Shown: in pieces, positions 47,271 to 59,684 of the stretch
How the letters are laid out: each line of letters begins with the position of its first letter
Numbering within the stretch: position 1 is the stretch's first letter
From: Sipunculus nudus
Lineage: Eukaryota > Annelida > Sipuncula > Golfingiida > Sipunculidae
Reading direction: 5' to 3'
Assembly (NCBI GenBank): GCA_026874595.1
Contig: CM049306.1
Span: 81,494,142 to 81,558,141, forward strand
Length of the DNA: 64,000 bases
Translations under genes and position numbers: made by a program
Notes under the pieces: generated by a model
Database searches by the model: none
Told to the model about the DNA's origin: nothing
The model's input: only the letters and a program-made list of their open reading frames with translations

Positions 47271-48920
47271 CGTAACACCCCCAACCAAGGACAAGGACAG
47301 AATAGGAGATATATGTATTGTAAAAATATCCTTCAATGGTGTATATCTGAATATATATTATGCCTGTTCTGGCACGGTCTCCATCGTCTCTTTTCTATAA
47401 TTAAGCCTCCTCTTTAAGCTTACACGGGTTGATGAGATTATTTCTAAATTCATATTTATGTCAAACAAGTATTGTAGGTGGACAGGTTAACAAAACCTAA
47501 ATAAAAATCTCTGAAGTCTGAAGAAGGGGGGGGGGGGGGGGTAGGGTCCAGGCTGCAAAAATGGGTTTGAATACGACCCACTTATAATCCCCCCACCCCT
47601 TCAATCCAAAACCATCGATTTCATCTTTTTTTTCATTATTTCTTTTTCTCAACTTACATTTTCTGCACTTGTTTTCGAATTTGGTTTTTATTAATTATTT
47701 TTTCGGGGGGGGGGGGGGGGGGTCGTGACATATTTGCACCTAATATTTATTTTTGACCTTGACCCATTTCCCAAAGCCCGTACACTCCATAGCGGATGTC
47801 CCTGTTTGCCCTAGATATCCAACGCTGCTGATTACCAATAGCTTCAATATGGACACAATATTATAGTTATAGGTGACAGATTTGCACCCGATATTTATTT
47901 TTTACTTAAAGCTTATTCCCGTGATTGTAGATGTACCAGCCATTATTTTCCAGTCATATAAGTATAGGCCTAATAGTCGCATGTAATAGAAGATCTAATT
48001 TTCAAGCTGCATGACCTTTATATCTGTGGCATCCGTGTTACTGCTCACTTGCGGGGGGGGGGGGGGGGGATATAGGCTTCTCTTCTAGCTCGGCAATTCT
48101 ATAGTTGCAATTTCAGATTTTAATTAATTATGACCATAGCCTGTCAGGAGCCAACAGTGGCGTGGCACAATTTTTCTTCCAGGGTGGGGAGGATGACTTG
48201 CAGACACACATTTATATAACATATACACCATCCTGACTGGGCCTGGATTATAACATCGATTTTCGCCATCTCTTCCCTTCCCCCCTCCCCCCCCCCCCCC
48301 CCCCGCCTTAACCTTATTTGACATTCCCAGCAAACGTGTAGCGGGGTGTGATGTAGAGCCCACTGGGATGCTGACAGTGTCACCAAGAGGTGCTTTTCTT
48401 TCCGTCTCGCTGGATAATGCCTGTATTCATGCATGGTTCCGTCACTGTGTGATGTCGCCCGTCTATGTCTCCTGATGACAGACAGCTGTGAGTCTTTATA
48501 AATACACCGAGTAATTCTAGTCACACCGTCTTTTATACACATACATGCATCGAAGTTATCTGATCTAAAGCGTTACCAGTAATTCGAACGCAAGGGAAGT
48601 GTCAGTGTATTTAAAAAAGGTAGGCTTTTTATGCATGGATGGGGTTATGATATAGTAATGCGGTAATGCACTGAATTGTCAAATAGTTTTCTACACTTGA
48701 AGATTCCAATTCAACCGTTAGTAGGCCTACTGTACAATACACTTTTGGGCTGTTGTCATGCGCTGCAGGTTGCGCACCATAACTTAACATGCGAGGCCGT
48801 TGCGATGCTGTTGGATTCAGACAGGCCATGTTGATCGATAATGAATTCTTAATGTAATGCGCTATAACTTTGATTGATGAGGGAATAAGCAAGTGCACAG
48901 GACAGATGATAATTAATATT
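47271..48920. other. intergenic with several poly-G/poly-C runs
   Basis: G runs near 47526-47540, 47706-47722 and 48052-48069, and a C run near 48287-48304. No gene or RNA was recognised. Confidence 0.45.
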
Positions 48921-49172
48921 TGACTGGGGCCCTGAACAGTCGAGGGGCAAAAACTTTCGCTCGTCTCCACTGGCGACCCGGGTTCGATCCCCGTCGTGGC
49001 CATAAGAGTGGGTTGAATGGGCACGTCACAGCCGGTTTTCTCCGGGTTCTCCGGTTCCCTCCACCTCCAGACACTACCGTACGCCATCATCTGAGCAATA
49101 GACAGTGCCTAGATTAGTTATAATAACTATTTGTATTATCCACCTAAAATAAATATATTTAAGAAAAAAAAA
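48921..49172 (+). mobile_element. tRNA-derived SINE
   Basis: A pol III B box (GGTTCGATCCC) lies at 48981-48991 within a tRNA-like head. A conserved-looking central segment follows (GTTTTCTCCGGGTTCTCCGG at about 49034-49053), then an A-rich tail ending near 49172. The central segment resembles core domains shared by SINEs of many animals, though I cannot name the superfamily. The A box is decayed. Confidence 0.65.
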
Positions 49173-49460
49173 TAGTTTCCCTTCACTTAGATCAATTATT
49201 GTTCAAGTCTTCAGAAAAGTTTCGAATACGTACCGTATGTGCACAGGCACTAGAAGAATTTTTACAAGCGTAGATTTCGGTTTAATTTGTTACGTTTCTT
49301 GGTCATTTCCTCATAATTATAATAAATCTATTAATTATCTGACATTTTCCTAGAATTTTTGCACACTTAATGGGCCATCTCTTTATTATTTACTTAATGT
49401 TGAGGATAGGCAGGCAAGACGCCTGGTCGTTATATACCGTTAACCTTCTATATAAATTCG

Positions 49461-49601
49461 CCAGAAAACGGCGATCAAACGGGACACAGGCTGTTCATTT
49501 TATTAATATCCACGTGTTTATAACATGTGGGGGCCCGCCAAAATAATCCAAACACATTCAAGAGGGACATCTGGGGGCAAGTCTGACGATTTAAAGGGCG
49601 T
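49461..49601. repeat. dispersed repeat, copy B
   Basis: Partner of 25181-25324 in the same orientation. GTTTATAACATG and GGGGGCCCGCCAAAA are shared. Confidence 0.6.
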
Positions 49602-50891
49602 TTTGTTACTAGTGACCTTTCAACTTTCGCACATATGCAACCAACCGCCGTCAGTTACATGGTTTCTGTTTGTAATCATATATGCCCATGTGGCGTGTTT
49701 GATTCGCAACTTGTAGATAAACAAGGGCATACATCCGTGCCAGAGGTATTATTAGAACCATTCTTAGTGTGTAATACCTACCGTCCAGTAATATGTAAGC
49801 AGAGTAAGCCAGTAATCACGTACCATCTACAGACACGGCAGGTGGGTAGCTGGCTTTAATTAAACTTGTCGAGATCAACTCATCAGAGCTCTACTGGGCA
49901 CAGTTCCATAATACTGACCGAAAAGGGAATTTGTGCCTTAACTTTTCCTCTGATGGTCTAATTAATCAAGGCATACTGTCCATATTGTCCTGCAATTTCT
50001 TATTCTGATTGTCTAGTACCTTGGTTCAGTCTATAAGACTCATAACACCAGTAACCCATTACTTTTATTCATATGATATATCTGCACCAAAAGCTATATT
50101 TTATACATAAATAGAAATGTCGTAATATCATTTATAAAGCGAAAGACCACCCATAATTCGTTTCATTTTCCAACTTTTCTGTAATACCCTTGTCTTTGTC
50201 CGTTTTGATTTAGGTCCAAGTCTTAGTTAATATTAAGTTACAATGCCCCTTGCCAGCTGAGCGTCATGACCCCTGGATCAAATCTTAAATCCTAAGACTT
50301 AAAGGGGTCTATTTACATACAAGGTATGTTAAATATAAATGATCATTTAGTGTTGTATCCTTGAAAATTATTATAGTACCTGCTTTACTACTGTATACAA
50401 ATGGATGGAAGCCTACAGCGGGCGCGATCGTAGGGGCAAAACATAAACATAGAACATACGCCAGCAATTTGTCAAACCGCGCCAATTCACAAATCATCAG
50501 TTTCAGCTTTCGACCTGTATTTCTTCTATAATCTTCTTGTTAGGCGGTTGCGCGAGATTGGACCCTGTTACATAGATACATGTGGACTGTGTTTATTAAC
50601 TCGCAGACCCACGAAGGAAGTTAAAATAGGTGAAGTGGAGACATAAAGCCCGAGTTTTGCTGGGATACATTTGTTATCAACCAAAATAGACTAATATAGC
50701 CTGAGGTAATTCATATATTATGTGACAAAGCACACTTACGAGGACGGCCAAGCGGCGTGTTTCCGCGATCGCTCCCGAAGCGAATTGTGCCGCCTGCCAC
50801 GTACGGATATCTCATGAAAATCTTCAAGAAATTCATTAAATTTTCACTTTATTTATAATGTATATAAACTTAATAAGTATGTAAATATATC

Positions 50892-50960
<69 letters not shown>

Positions 50961-51560
50961 GGTATATGCGTGTTGATATATAATTACTTCTTACAGTAAA
51001 CGTACTTTTATATTTGTTCAGATAAATATATGCTCACATATATTTAATCATAAATAATTTTTACCCTACAAGCATTACCATGAAGGAATATTTAATGAAA
51101 TGAACGCGTATCGGAGTTATATTTCTGAGACAAACCAAAACATTCTCGATATTTAACAGCGATTCTACAAAAATTGCCGCGTGCCGCACGCTTGTCGTCG
51201 AGTGTAGAAACTAAAGATCTCATTTTAGCCTTGAAATCGGTAAACATTTATGCTGACATACACTGCCGAAAACAGAACTAGCTGATCATTATATATGGAC
51301 CAAACGCAAGATAAAAATATTGCAGTAGACAGCTGGACGAATAAGATTATTCCAAATTAAAATGTTACAAACCATGGTTCTCAAATAATCTTAGACGTTA
51401 TGTCAGAAAGAGAAATAGGTTCCATGTGAGGGCAAAAAGGACAAAAAATTTGAACAATTTGCTCTGTTTAGACAAACACGCAATTTATAGTTATTGAGCA
51501 AGTTGGGATAAATTAACTCTCCCGGTTCTGTTTCTTCTAAAGTTTGGTGGAGCCTGATCA
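49602..51560. other. intergenic, one microsatellite, no gene seen
   Basis: Apart from the TA tract listed separately, only short frames occur. Confidence 0.45.
50895..50946. repeat. (TA)n microsatellite, 52 bp
   Basis: Uninterrupted TA tract, followed by imperfect TACATA units. Confidence 0.95.
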
Positions 51561-51599
51561 AATCTCACTAAAGGCAGGCGTGAAATCTTAATACAATAC

Positions 51600-53445
51600 C
51601 ACAACTAGTTGTTGTTAATATTGTGGTCTCTGACGACATTGAAAAAGCTGCTTGCTTCAGTCGGTATTTTGTTGTTGAGAAATCCACCCTTGATGCGACG
51701 GAAAGCCGTATGCAATCACAAGGCCAAGACGCCGATGAAAGGTTAAGTAATACATGTATTATTATTACAAAACAGGATGTGTCTGATATTTTAATGTGTC
51801 TTAATGCAAATAAGGCCTGTGGAACAGACGGCATCACACAGCGTGTATGCTCAAGTTGACTGCAGGTTCTATCACTATGAATTTAACATGCATATTCAAT
51901 TGGTCTATTCAAAGCGCTAATTTTCCAGGTAAATGGAAACTTTTCAAAGGAATTCCACTGTATAAGAGGGGTTTTGAACAGGATATGGGTAACTATCGAC
52001 TCGTTTCATAAATTAATTGTGTAAGCAAGTATTTGAGCAATATGTGTTTAAGTATCACTATGTGTTCAACTTAATATGCACAGGAACAACAGATTAACAT
52101 CAGCCCAGTCAGCATACAGGCCGGGTGATTCATGTACGTATCAACTATGTGAGATTTATACTGATACGGAAAATGTAACCGTATTTATATCTTTGAACGC
52201 ATCAAATGCATTCGGCAGGATGTCGCATAAGGGCCTTATATGTAAACCATAAGTAAAATGGATGTTCAAGGTAATTTAAATTACTCGAACGGTTTTCTGA
52301 TAACGTTTATTTTTATTAGAATGCAAAGAGTTTGATGAACGATGCATGTCCCAGCTAGCGTCCCACAGGGCTATATTTGAACGTAGGGAGAAATATGGAG
52401 AGTATGTCTAGAAGCCTTACCAATGATCGGTTATCTATTGAGAAATGGGCCGAGAAATGGTTCGTCACATTTAATTCTCGAAAAACAGAAATGTTAACTT
52501 TCAGCAGGAGAACTGTACATGCTACAGGACAGCTGCTTTATCGGTGTCAAATCACAAACATTTTGTTGCGTTTTATTTTAACGAACGTTGCACATGGAAA
52601 TATCACATAAATTATATTTAGGAATGCTTTGGATGTTTTGTATCTCTCTTTAATTAGTTCTGTCCTTGAAAATGCATGTGACCTGTTTGATGGGCGTAAT
52701 GACGCTCAGGTATGTTAAATTGAATCAGTCCAGATGAGGGCTGCGAGAATAGTGACTGGTGGAATTAGGGGCACTAGCCACCATTTAATTTACAAAGAAA
52801 CAGGATGGCAACTACTAGTTGAGAGAAGGAAGATTATGAGCTTATCTTGTTCTATAAAATGGTCAATGGGTTGGCGCCACTTTATATGAGCGGTTTGTTA
52901 CCTGATGAGTAGGGATACAATGGGTATGCTGCGACAGCCGGCGGCTCGCACGTCTTTTCCTTTTTTTTATCAACGACGTCTTTGTGGAATTCGTTAGACC
53001 AAATAACAAGTAACAGACCATCCGTCTCAATTTTCAGTAAAAAATCTAGTAAGAAATGTGCAGGAGCCTCAAAAATATTACAGTCAGTACATGGGTAACC
53101 GACAAGCACAAATACATCATAAAAGAATGCGTTATGGTTGCAGCCCCCTGAATGGGCATTTATTTGAAAACGGTTGTTCAGAAATTCCGCTTTGCTCTTG
53201 AGGTCTTGCGGTAGAGACCCCGGAGCACTATTTTTTTATTGTCCCCTTTATGCGAATAAGAGAGGAGAGCTATTCACGAAGGAATCAGAAAAGTACAGCA
53301 GTGAACATATTTTTATTACATGGAAGCAATAATTTGTCTGTGACAGAGGATTGTGAAGTTTTTAATGTTATACAGCGGTTCATTGTAGCAACTATAAACG
53401 TTTTAAGAAAATTTGAATTTCGGAAAAATATGGGTGGTTACTAAG
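51600..53445 (+). pseudogene. decayed LINE (non-LTR) reverse transcriptase, 3' half
   Basis: Pieces of one reverse transcriptase are spread over three frames with many stops. They include a pre-palm segment with LNANKACGTDGI; SAYRPGDSCTYQLCEIY and NASNAF (the finger/palm region); VPQGYI, the relic of VPQGS; SIEKWAEKWFVTFN; and MRAARIVTGG. A C-terminal segment with RMRYGCSPLNGHLFE follows, then the relic of a Cys/His motif. The order and wording fit the jockey/CR1/L2 group. The N-terminal endonuclease is absent, which fits 5' truncation. It ends about 320 bp before the SLC22 acceptor. Confidence 0.8.
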
Positions 53446-53812
53446 TTATTTACATATGACCCCAATGGTAAATGATTAATTTTTTTTGTAACTTCATGTA
53501 TTTTTCAGGTATAATTTCCCATATAAATGTATATAAATTGACACCTGTCTTGTTAAGTAATCCTTGTACTGACTGTATATAGTGTAACAATAAAAACGTG
53601 TGTAATACTGAGTATTATTTAATAACAGATTGATTAAAGAAAGGAATGTATATAGGGCTATGCCCTGTTTTCCAATCCTCATGAGCAGTGTTTCGTTTTG
53701 CAATAAAATATTGTTTTAATCATATGCAATCATATTTGCTTGATAAAAACGTATTTTATTCCACAGTACCGGAAGTGGTCAGAACATCCAAGGGACACCC
53801 GACAGGAGTACA

Positions 53813-54202
53813 ATGGGTGCAAAATATTTTGACGACATATTTGAGGACCTGGGACATTTAAAATTATACCAAGTGATATGCGTCTTAGTGACTGGCATAG
53901 TGATCATGTTTCCGGGGTACCAGAATTTCATGAACAATTTCATGGCTCCCAACATCGATTACTGGTGTCATGTGACTAGCCTCCGGAATTTAAGTCAAGA
54001 ACAACAGAAGTACATAGCGATCCCGCGAGAAGGCACTGGGTACAGCAAATGTAAGATGTTTGACCTAGACTACGCCAACATGTCTGATGACGTCATTCTG
54101 AACTGGAATAGGTCGGCAGTGTTAACGTCAGGTGTCGGCCTGAGGGATTGTGAAGCTTATGATTTTGATCGCAGTGTCTTCACTTACACGATTAGAGAGC
54201 AG
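53813..54202 (+). CDS. SLC22-type organic ion/carnitine transporter, coding exon 1
   Basis: Encodes residues 1-130 of a major-facilitator membrane transporter that moves organic cations, carnitine or anions across the plasma membrane; the substrate cannot be told from sequence. The start is MGAKYFDDIFEDLGHLKLYQ, typical of the family N-terminus. TM1 is about 19-41. The large outside loop follows, with several cysteines and three N-glycosylation sequons (NLS, NMS, NRS), as SLC22 proteins have. The exon ends CAG before GTAGGT, phase 0. The open frame runs on to 54334, but that part is intron. Confidence 0.9.
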
Positions 54203-54466
54203 GTAGGTAAAATGTTATCATTTATATTAAACAGAAAATTGCCGTTTTCCGCTTATAAACACCATACATATAACTTTTTAAAACATTTCGTTGCGTTCCG
54301 CTTCTACTGGTTCCTATTAAAGAGAAATGTATAAATCCTGATATCTTGACACGTAAGGTCATGATAAAACTCCGGAATGAATGCAGATTGATATTAAAAT
54401 ATCATAAACAACAAACCCAGTAATGAAGATCTCTACAGAATACAGATATGTGTACGTTTATAAGCA

Positions 54467-54785
54467 TAAGGCAAAAAAAAATAAATAAAAGGGATGGTTC
54501 TCAAGCACCGCCCGCGTCAATTTTAACCCCCTGCATCAAACATTTTTATTTTAATTTTCATCTTTCTGGAAGATAAAATAATACAATTTTGATACGATTT
54601 CCTTTGTTATGCAGTGCTTTTACCTGTTAAGCAAAAACACCCTGTTATTTTCATGCTTTTGCCTTGGTCGTATGACATTTTTATCGATACATACAAAACA
54701 AGGTCAGAAATAAAATACCGCCCGCCCGCAGTGATTTCTGGAAAAAAAGTGCTTGAGAACCATACCTCTTTTTTTTTGGCCTAAG
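54467..54785 (+). mobile_element. MITE, GGTATGGTTCTCAGGCAC family, copy 4 (SLC22 intron 1)
   Basis: Starts TAAGGC and an A-rich run, then GGGATGGTTCTCAAGCACCG; ends GTGCTTGAGAACCATACC, a T run and GGCCTAAG. Internal phrases match the 22663 copy. About 319 bp, no coding capacity. Confidence 0.85.
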
Positions 54786-55489
54786 GCGGCCAACTTGCAG
54801 AGGCGAACAATATTTAGATTATAGTGATTTGTATTCAGAATACTTATATTTACATTTGATTCAGGTACAATATTATTCAGATGGAATAGACCTCTTTTTT
54901 ATTTAAGTGACAACTGATGGTTTGTTATGATATGCCCTGACAGTTCGGCTTCGATATATATACAAAAAAGATATTCTGTTACATCGCAAGTGATATATGA
55001 ACACAGCTGATGTTCGTTATGTGCAGTGTGCGCATTCTCTCGGAAAGGCCGCATTGTGTTTGGGCTGGGTTGTTTCTAATTAGCCACATTGCTCTACATA
55101 CTTCCGTTAGAATCCTGTCCAAGTTAATTTGCTGAAAAATACGGACACCCATTCCAGAAAATAATTAGTGATACATTATCTCATATGTTTCTCGATCGTC
55201 AATTCTATGTTAAATGAAACTATCATTGTTAACAAGATACAAACTATAAACTCTGTATATGTTACATGATTTACTTAATTTGTTACATATAAAATATGAC
55301 CATTTTCGTCTTAATAAATGTTGCGAATTATACATAACAAAATGTAAAATTTTCATGGCGATATATTGTTCAGTCTTGATTTATGAACAATCGTTTCAGA
55401 ATTTGTAATTTGGAGTGAGTCTACACCATTGCCCAAACCGCTAGGACTAGAGATTTTTTTCGTTAACGTACACATTTAAGCGTAATACA

Positions 55490-55625
55490 CCCAACCCTCA
55501 CATAGCGGTGGCATTCCATTCCTGGTAATTCATTTAATTTTACCCACTGCTCACACGGGAACCATACGCCGTACACTGTGGGCAGTGGTAGAATGAAATG
55601 AATCAATAGGAAGGGTGTGAGGTCG
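55490..55625. repeat. short foldback in SLC22 intron 1
   Basis: Imperfect inverted arms of about 28 bp (TTCATTTAATTTTACCCACT.. and ..GTGGGCAGTGG..ATGAAATGAA), with outer CCCTCAC/GTGTGAGG words. Confidence 0.5.
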
Positions 55626-55793
55626 CTCCGTATTATGAGTGTATATTAGAGTGCATATAACTTTATTGAAAATGATTTTTGTTTTTGTTATTTTTCCTGC
55701 TTGGACAGTGTGGTCAAGGACTGGCCCTGCACGGATGGTCCAGTTCGTCTATATAAACTACATATCTTTGTTGGTTGTTTCATGCTGGGACAG

Positions 55794-55897
55794 TACGGCT
55801 TAGTGTGTGGCCGTGAATGGATGGTCCCTCTGGTGTCCACCGTGTATCTGCTTGGCCACCTTATAGGAGCTGTCTCCTCCGGATGTATATCAGACAG
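55794..55897 (+). CDS. SLC22 coding exon 2
   Basis: Follows the acceptor GCTGGGACAG. Encodes YGLVCGREWMVPLV and TM2, and ends in GCISDR, the start of the family loop motif between TM2 and TM3. The donor is AG before GTAACG; the last codon is split 2+1. The open frame upstream of 55794 is intron. Length 104 nt. Confidence 0.88.
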
Positions 55898-56360
55898 GTA
55901 ACGCTTCCTTACATCTGGTACGTTCAAAATATTTATATTTTAATACATTTTTTAGCCTTAAAAGGAAAATACACGGTCCTCGGACGAACATAATTTGACT
56001 CATTTGCTTTGTCGGTGATCATGAAAACATGATACCTTTTAAGGACTAAACATTTCAGCAAATATGAAATATACCCTTTAACCTCACTTGCTGCTAAATA
56101 ATGTCACAAGACCAGTTGGTTCGACACCTGTAAGGATGCACCTATTACCAGTTACCACTCAGGAAATTTAATTCATTGAGGAAAGCTTCGCCAAGTTCAC
56201 CCAGTTTATGCTTAAAATATATAGAGAAACAATTCTCCAAGATGCTAACCTTCTCTGTCATGCAAAAAGAACAACCAAAGAAGGCTGCCAAGGAAGGCTC
56301 TCTCCTGTGTAAAGGAAAACATACATCAGCCCGATCCCCGTCTTTCATTCCTAACACCCC

Positions 56361-57268
56361 CGTCACACGAGAAGGCGATCTCGCTGCGATCACCGATTTG
56401 GGGCAGATCGCCGTAGAGCGCAACTAGAGTGGCCTTAAGTTTTCATGAGCTTCGTAGGAGCGAGATAGTGTCGCCTAGGGTCGTCATATGGTCACCATGC
56501 ACGCAATGAGTGGCGACCAGTTTTGAACATGGACAAAATTTCCGCCAAGGGGTCGCCGTGGATTAAAAGCGCAGTCAGATCGGAATTCGATCGCCATCAG
56601 TGTCCCAGCAGCGCAGTACCAGCTTCCTGACAGCGCTGGTCGATCGCAAGTAAACATGGTGATGGCTAATTTGAGACCAGGTTGCCCACATGGCCCTACG
56701 TCTCTTTTTTCGCTCCTGCTGCCTCCTTTTTGCCACGGCCAGCTGTTTGTGGAGCAGCTTGGTCTGTTGGCCTTGCAGACAGGCCAGTTGTAGCATGTAA
56801 TTTCTGTCCATGCTGACATGTGTGGCTTTACTTAACTTTCTTACACCGGTCATGTTATGTGTACAAGTCAACAATGGGGACCATGGCAACCACCGACTGC
56901 CAGCCTGAAGCAGCGCAGTAGCATCTACCCACGCGCGCAGTTCCGTCGTCTTGTTCGCAGACGGATCGGGGGCCGGTTGCTGCGGGATCATTATGGACGC
57001 AGCCCTCTCGTGGACTGAGCTCTTCATTGGGTAGTAGGGACCTCATGCGGACGTAAGGGGAACGCAGTTTTATCATAAACGACGGTGTAGCAGCGCCATA
57101 CAACGTGGCGGGAACGGCATAAAACGGTCGAAAATTGCAATTGTACACGTCGTGCAAGCCTATTGACAGCGGCACAGCGCACATCGACGGTTTTTCCCAT
57201 GTTCATGGCCATCAACGCCGATCTGCTAGGTCGCCATGTTCACCAATAGGTCTCCTTCTCGTGTGATT
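56361..57268 (-). mobile_element. DNA transposon remnant with CACACGAGAAGG ends (SLC22 intron 2)
   Basis: Inverted ends CACACGAGAAGG at 56364-56375 and its complement at 57254-57265. The interior is GC-richer than the intron. On the minus strand, overlapping frames of 109 and 150 codons remain; the longer has a Lys/Arg-rich stretch (AKRRQQERKKRRR) like the N-terminus of some PIF/Harbinger proteins. No catalytic domain is present. The superfamily assignment is tentative. Confidence 0.5.
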
Positions 57269-57269
57269 G

Positions 57270-58760
57270 CATTCCTTCTGAAAGATCGTTCTCATTATTC
57301 TTCCATTAGGGATTATTTTATCGGTACGTCCAATATCTGCATGAAGGGACTCCACCATTTTAAAGTAGTTTAGTGACTTGAATCCTTGATTATTGTCCAC
57401 ATAATATTTTATTTAAATAAGTCATACATATCTTCCAGGCTGGCAGGCACTAGTGAACTGACTGGCTGAGCCCTGGCTGGCTTACTGGTGTCCAGCACAG
57501 GTTGACCTCAAAAACGGACTCTCTCTCTGTTAATGGGCATCTGGTCTTAAGTAATCACCCCCAGCAGGGAGCTGATTGGCTGGCTGAGGGTGACCGACGC
57601 TATGACTTCTACCCCTAAAATCATGACAAACTGAATTTCTGTGTTTTGCGTCCGAGATTAATATACCTATATCTTCTGTAATATTATATGAAAAATCCTG
57701 TAATTAACACTAATTAAACTTCATCTTTACTACTTTGAATGCACCAAATCTCAGCTCATAATATTAAATATTTATATGGTAATTTACACAGAACTGGCGT
57801 TTTTCATTGTCTAGGATAATTACAATTTCTATGTATATTCAAATATCTCAAGAAAATTACAAAATATATATTCTAGATATCCTGGATCCTCTTAGAACTA
57901 ATGGTGATATATATGTGAGCCTGAAATCATTAAAGTTGCTTGACTACCTGCTGACTATGATGATGGCAAACTAGGACTACAAACACAAAGGGGGGTCCCC
58001 TATATATACACATGTGTTAACTATACAGGGGTCATCACCAGATGCGGAGCCTGTATCATGCTGTGATACCAGCTGAGAGCCTGGTGATCACAGTATGGTC
58101 ACTAAGTTAAATCTCTACAATATTAACCATTTATACACTAACTTGATATATACCTTTACTATAAAACGTTTCAGCGGAACGTGCTCATGTCGAACCAAAC
58201 ATCCCTTGTTTGTTACCTGCCAAATATTTCCTTAAGAGACACTGACCTTCTTGTTAAATAAACATTTGTGTTTTTTTTTTGTTTGGGTTTTTTTTTTTTT
58301 TTTGGGGGGGGGGGGCATCCGGGCAAGCTATGATTTCGGAGTGCTCTTCTTCTTTATTAAATCTCCTTGCTTGAAGGAAACATTTCCATAGGAACACATT
58401 CCTCTCACATTCTTTCCCTTTTGTTACATTCCAGGAATGCTGACGTCTTAAAATACATTCCATGAATGATGACTTTTTAAACTTTTTTTCTATGATGGCG
58501 ATCTTTTTGCTTAAGAAGTAAATTTATCTCTATAAACACGCTTTCCTTTTTTCTCAAGGAAAGCATTCCCTTCCGATGCGCACTTTTTTTCATTCTGTGA
58601 GGAGCGCTCAGCATCTGTCTTTTAATGGTGCCCTATAGAACTAGGTCACACACCATGTGTTACATGCGTACAGAGTTCACCTCTTGTACCAGGTGAACCT
58701 CCGCCACGCCTTCTGACCTCCTTTCCCGATAACAAACGAGAGCTCCATTAAGAAAGAAAA
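57270..58760. other. SLC22 intron 2, no further element
   Basis: AT-rich, with a T/G homopolymer stretch near 58268-58315. No exon-like segment was recognised. Confidence 0.4.
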
Positions 58761-58762
58761 CA

Positions 58763-59070
58763 TTAGGCAAAAAAAAAAAATGTATAAAAGGTATGGTTCT
58801 CAGGCACCGCCCACGTCAATTTTAACCCCCTGCATCAAACATTTTTATTTCGATTTTCATCTTTTAAGAAGATATAATAATACAATTTTTTATACGATAT
58901 CCTTTTTTATGTAGTGCTTTTACCTGTTTAGCAAATAAAAAAACTGTTATTTTCATGCTTTTCCCTGAACATATGACATTTTAACCGAGATATGCAAAAA
59001 AAAGATAAAAAAAAAAATTCCTGCTCGCCCGCAGTGATTTCTGAAAAAAGTGCCTGAGAACCATACCTTA
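58763..59070 (+). mobile_element. MITE, GGTATGGTTCTCAGGCAC family, copy 5 (SLC22 intron 2)
   Basis: AAGGTATGGTTCTCAGGCAC at the left and GTGCCTGAGAACCATACCTT at the right, a perfect 20-bp inverted repeat. About 308 bp. It is the closest relative of the 54467 copy (shared CGTCAATTTTAACCCCCTG and CATCAAACATTTTTATTT). Confidence 0.88.
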
Positions 59071-59529
59071 CCATCTTGTCCATATCGTAGCCTGCACCAC
59101 AGTCGCTTGAATCCTTATTTTAGGGGGAAATGGTAAGAAAGAGCATATTTCACCTCTTTCATGTTATCTACGTACGGCACGACTATATACTATTGTAGTA
59201 CAGAGTTTCGTCCATTTTTTCTATAAAAAACACAAACGCATTAGGCATTCAAGCGACTGTGCCTGCATCCACTCTGTTATAATATCTCCAGAGAAAAACA
59301 AGAAACCCATGGGTCACGGCGATCTATACTGAATGTGATTTTGACTGTAATTTTGTAATTTTAGCAAATGGAAAAGTTAGTGCTTTACATATATGTATTT
59401 TCGTATATTGACCTTTGGGAATTCAGAAGAAATACCCCTGAAATTTAGTAGTGGTAAAATACAAATATTGATTGTTTGCTTGGGAAAACAAATCCATTAT
59501 AAACCTCTTAATTAACCTAATAATTCCAG

Positions 59530-59684
59530 ATATGGGAGGAAGACCACGCTACTTTTCCTGCTGTTCGTCGGAGGCTGCGCAGCGGTATCTGCCGCCTTTT
59601 CACCAAATTACATCTTATTTGTCACTCTTCGTCTTATTTGTGGAGCCTGTGGTATGGGCAGTGTTCAGACCAGCTTCGTTATCT
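59530..59684 (+). CDS. SLC22 coding exon 3
   Basis: After the acceptor TAATAATTCCAG, the first base completes the Arg of the loop motif, giving SDRYGRK across the junction. It then encodes TM3 (LLFLLFVGGCAAVSAAF) and TM4 (LFVTLRLICGACGMG). The donor is GTAAGT at 59685. The frame visible as an open run from 59472 is a different, non-coding frame. Length 155 nt. Confidence 0.88.

Noticed and set aside
48921-48999. Functional tRNA gene
   Set aside because: It has a B box but no proper A box or cloverleaf, and it continues into a SINE body and A-rich tail.
53813-54334. Reading exon 1 of the transporter as a complete 173-residue protein
   Set aside because: A strong donor at 54203 and in-frame continuation at 55794 show that the last 43 codons are intron.
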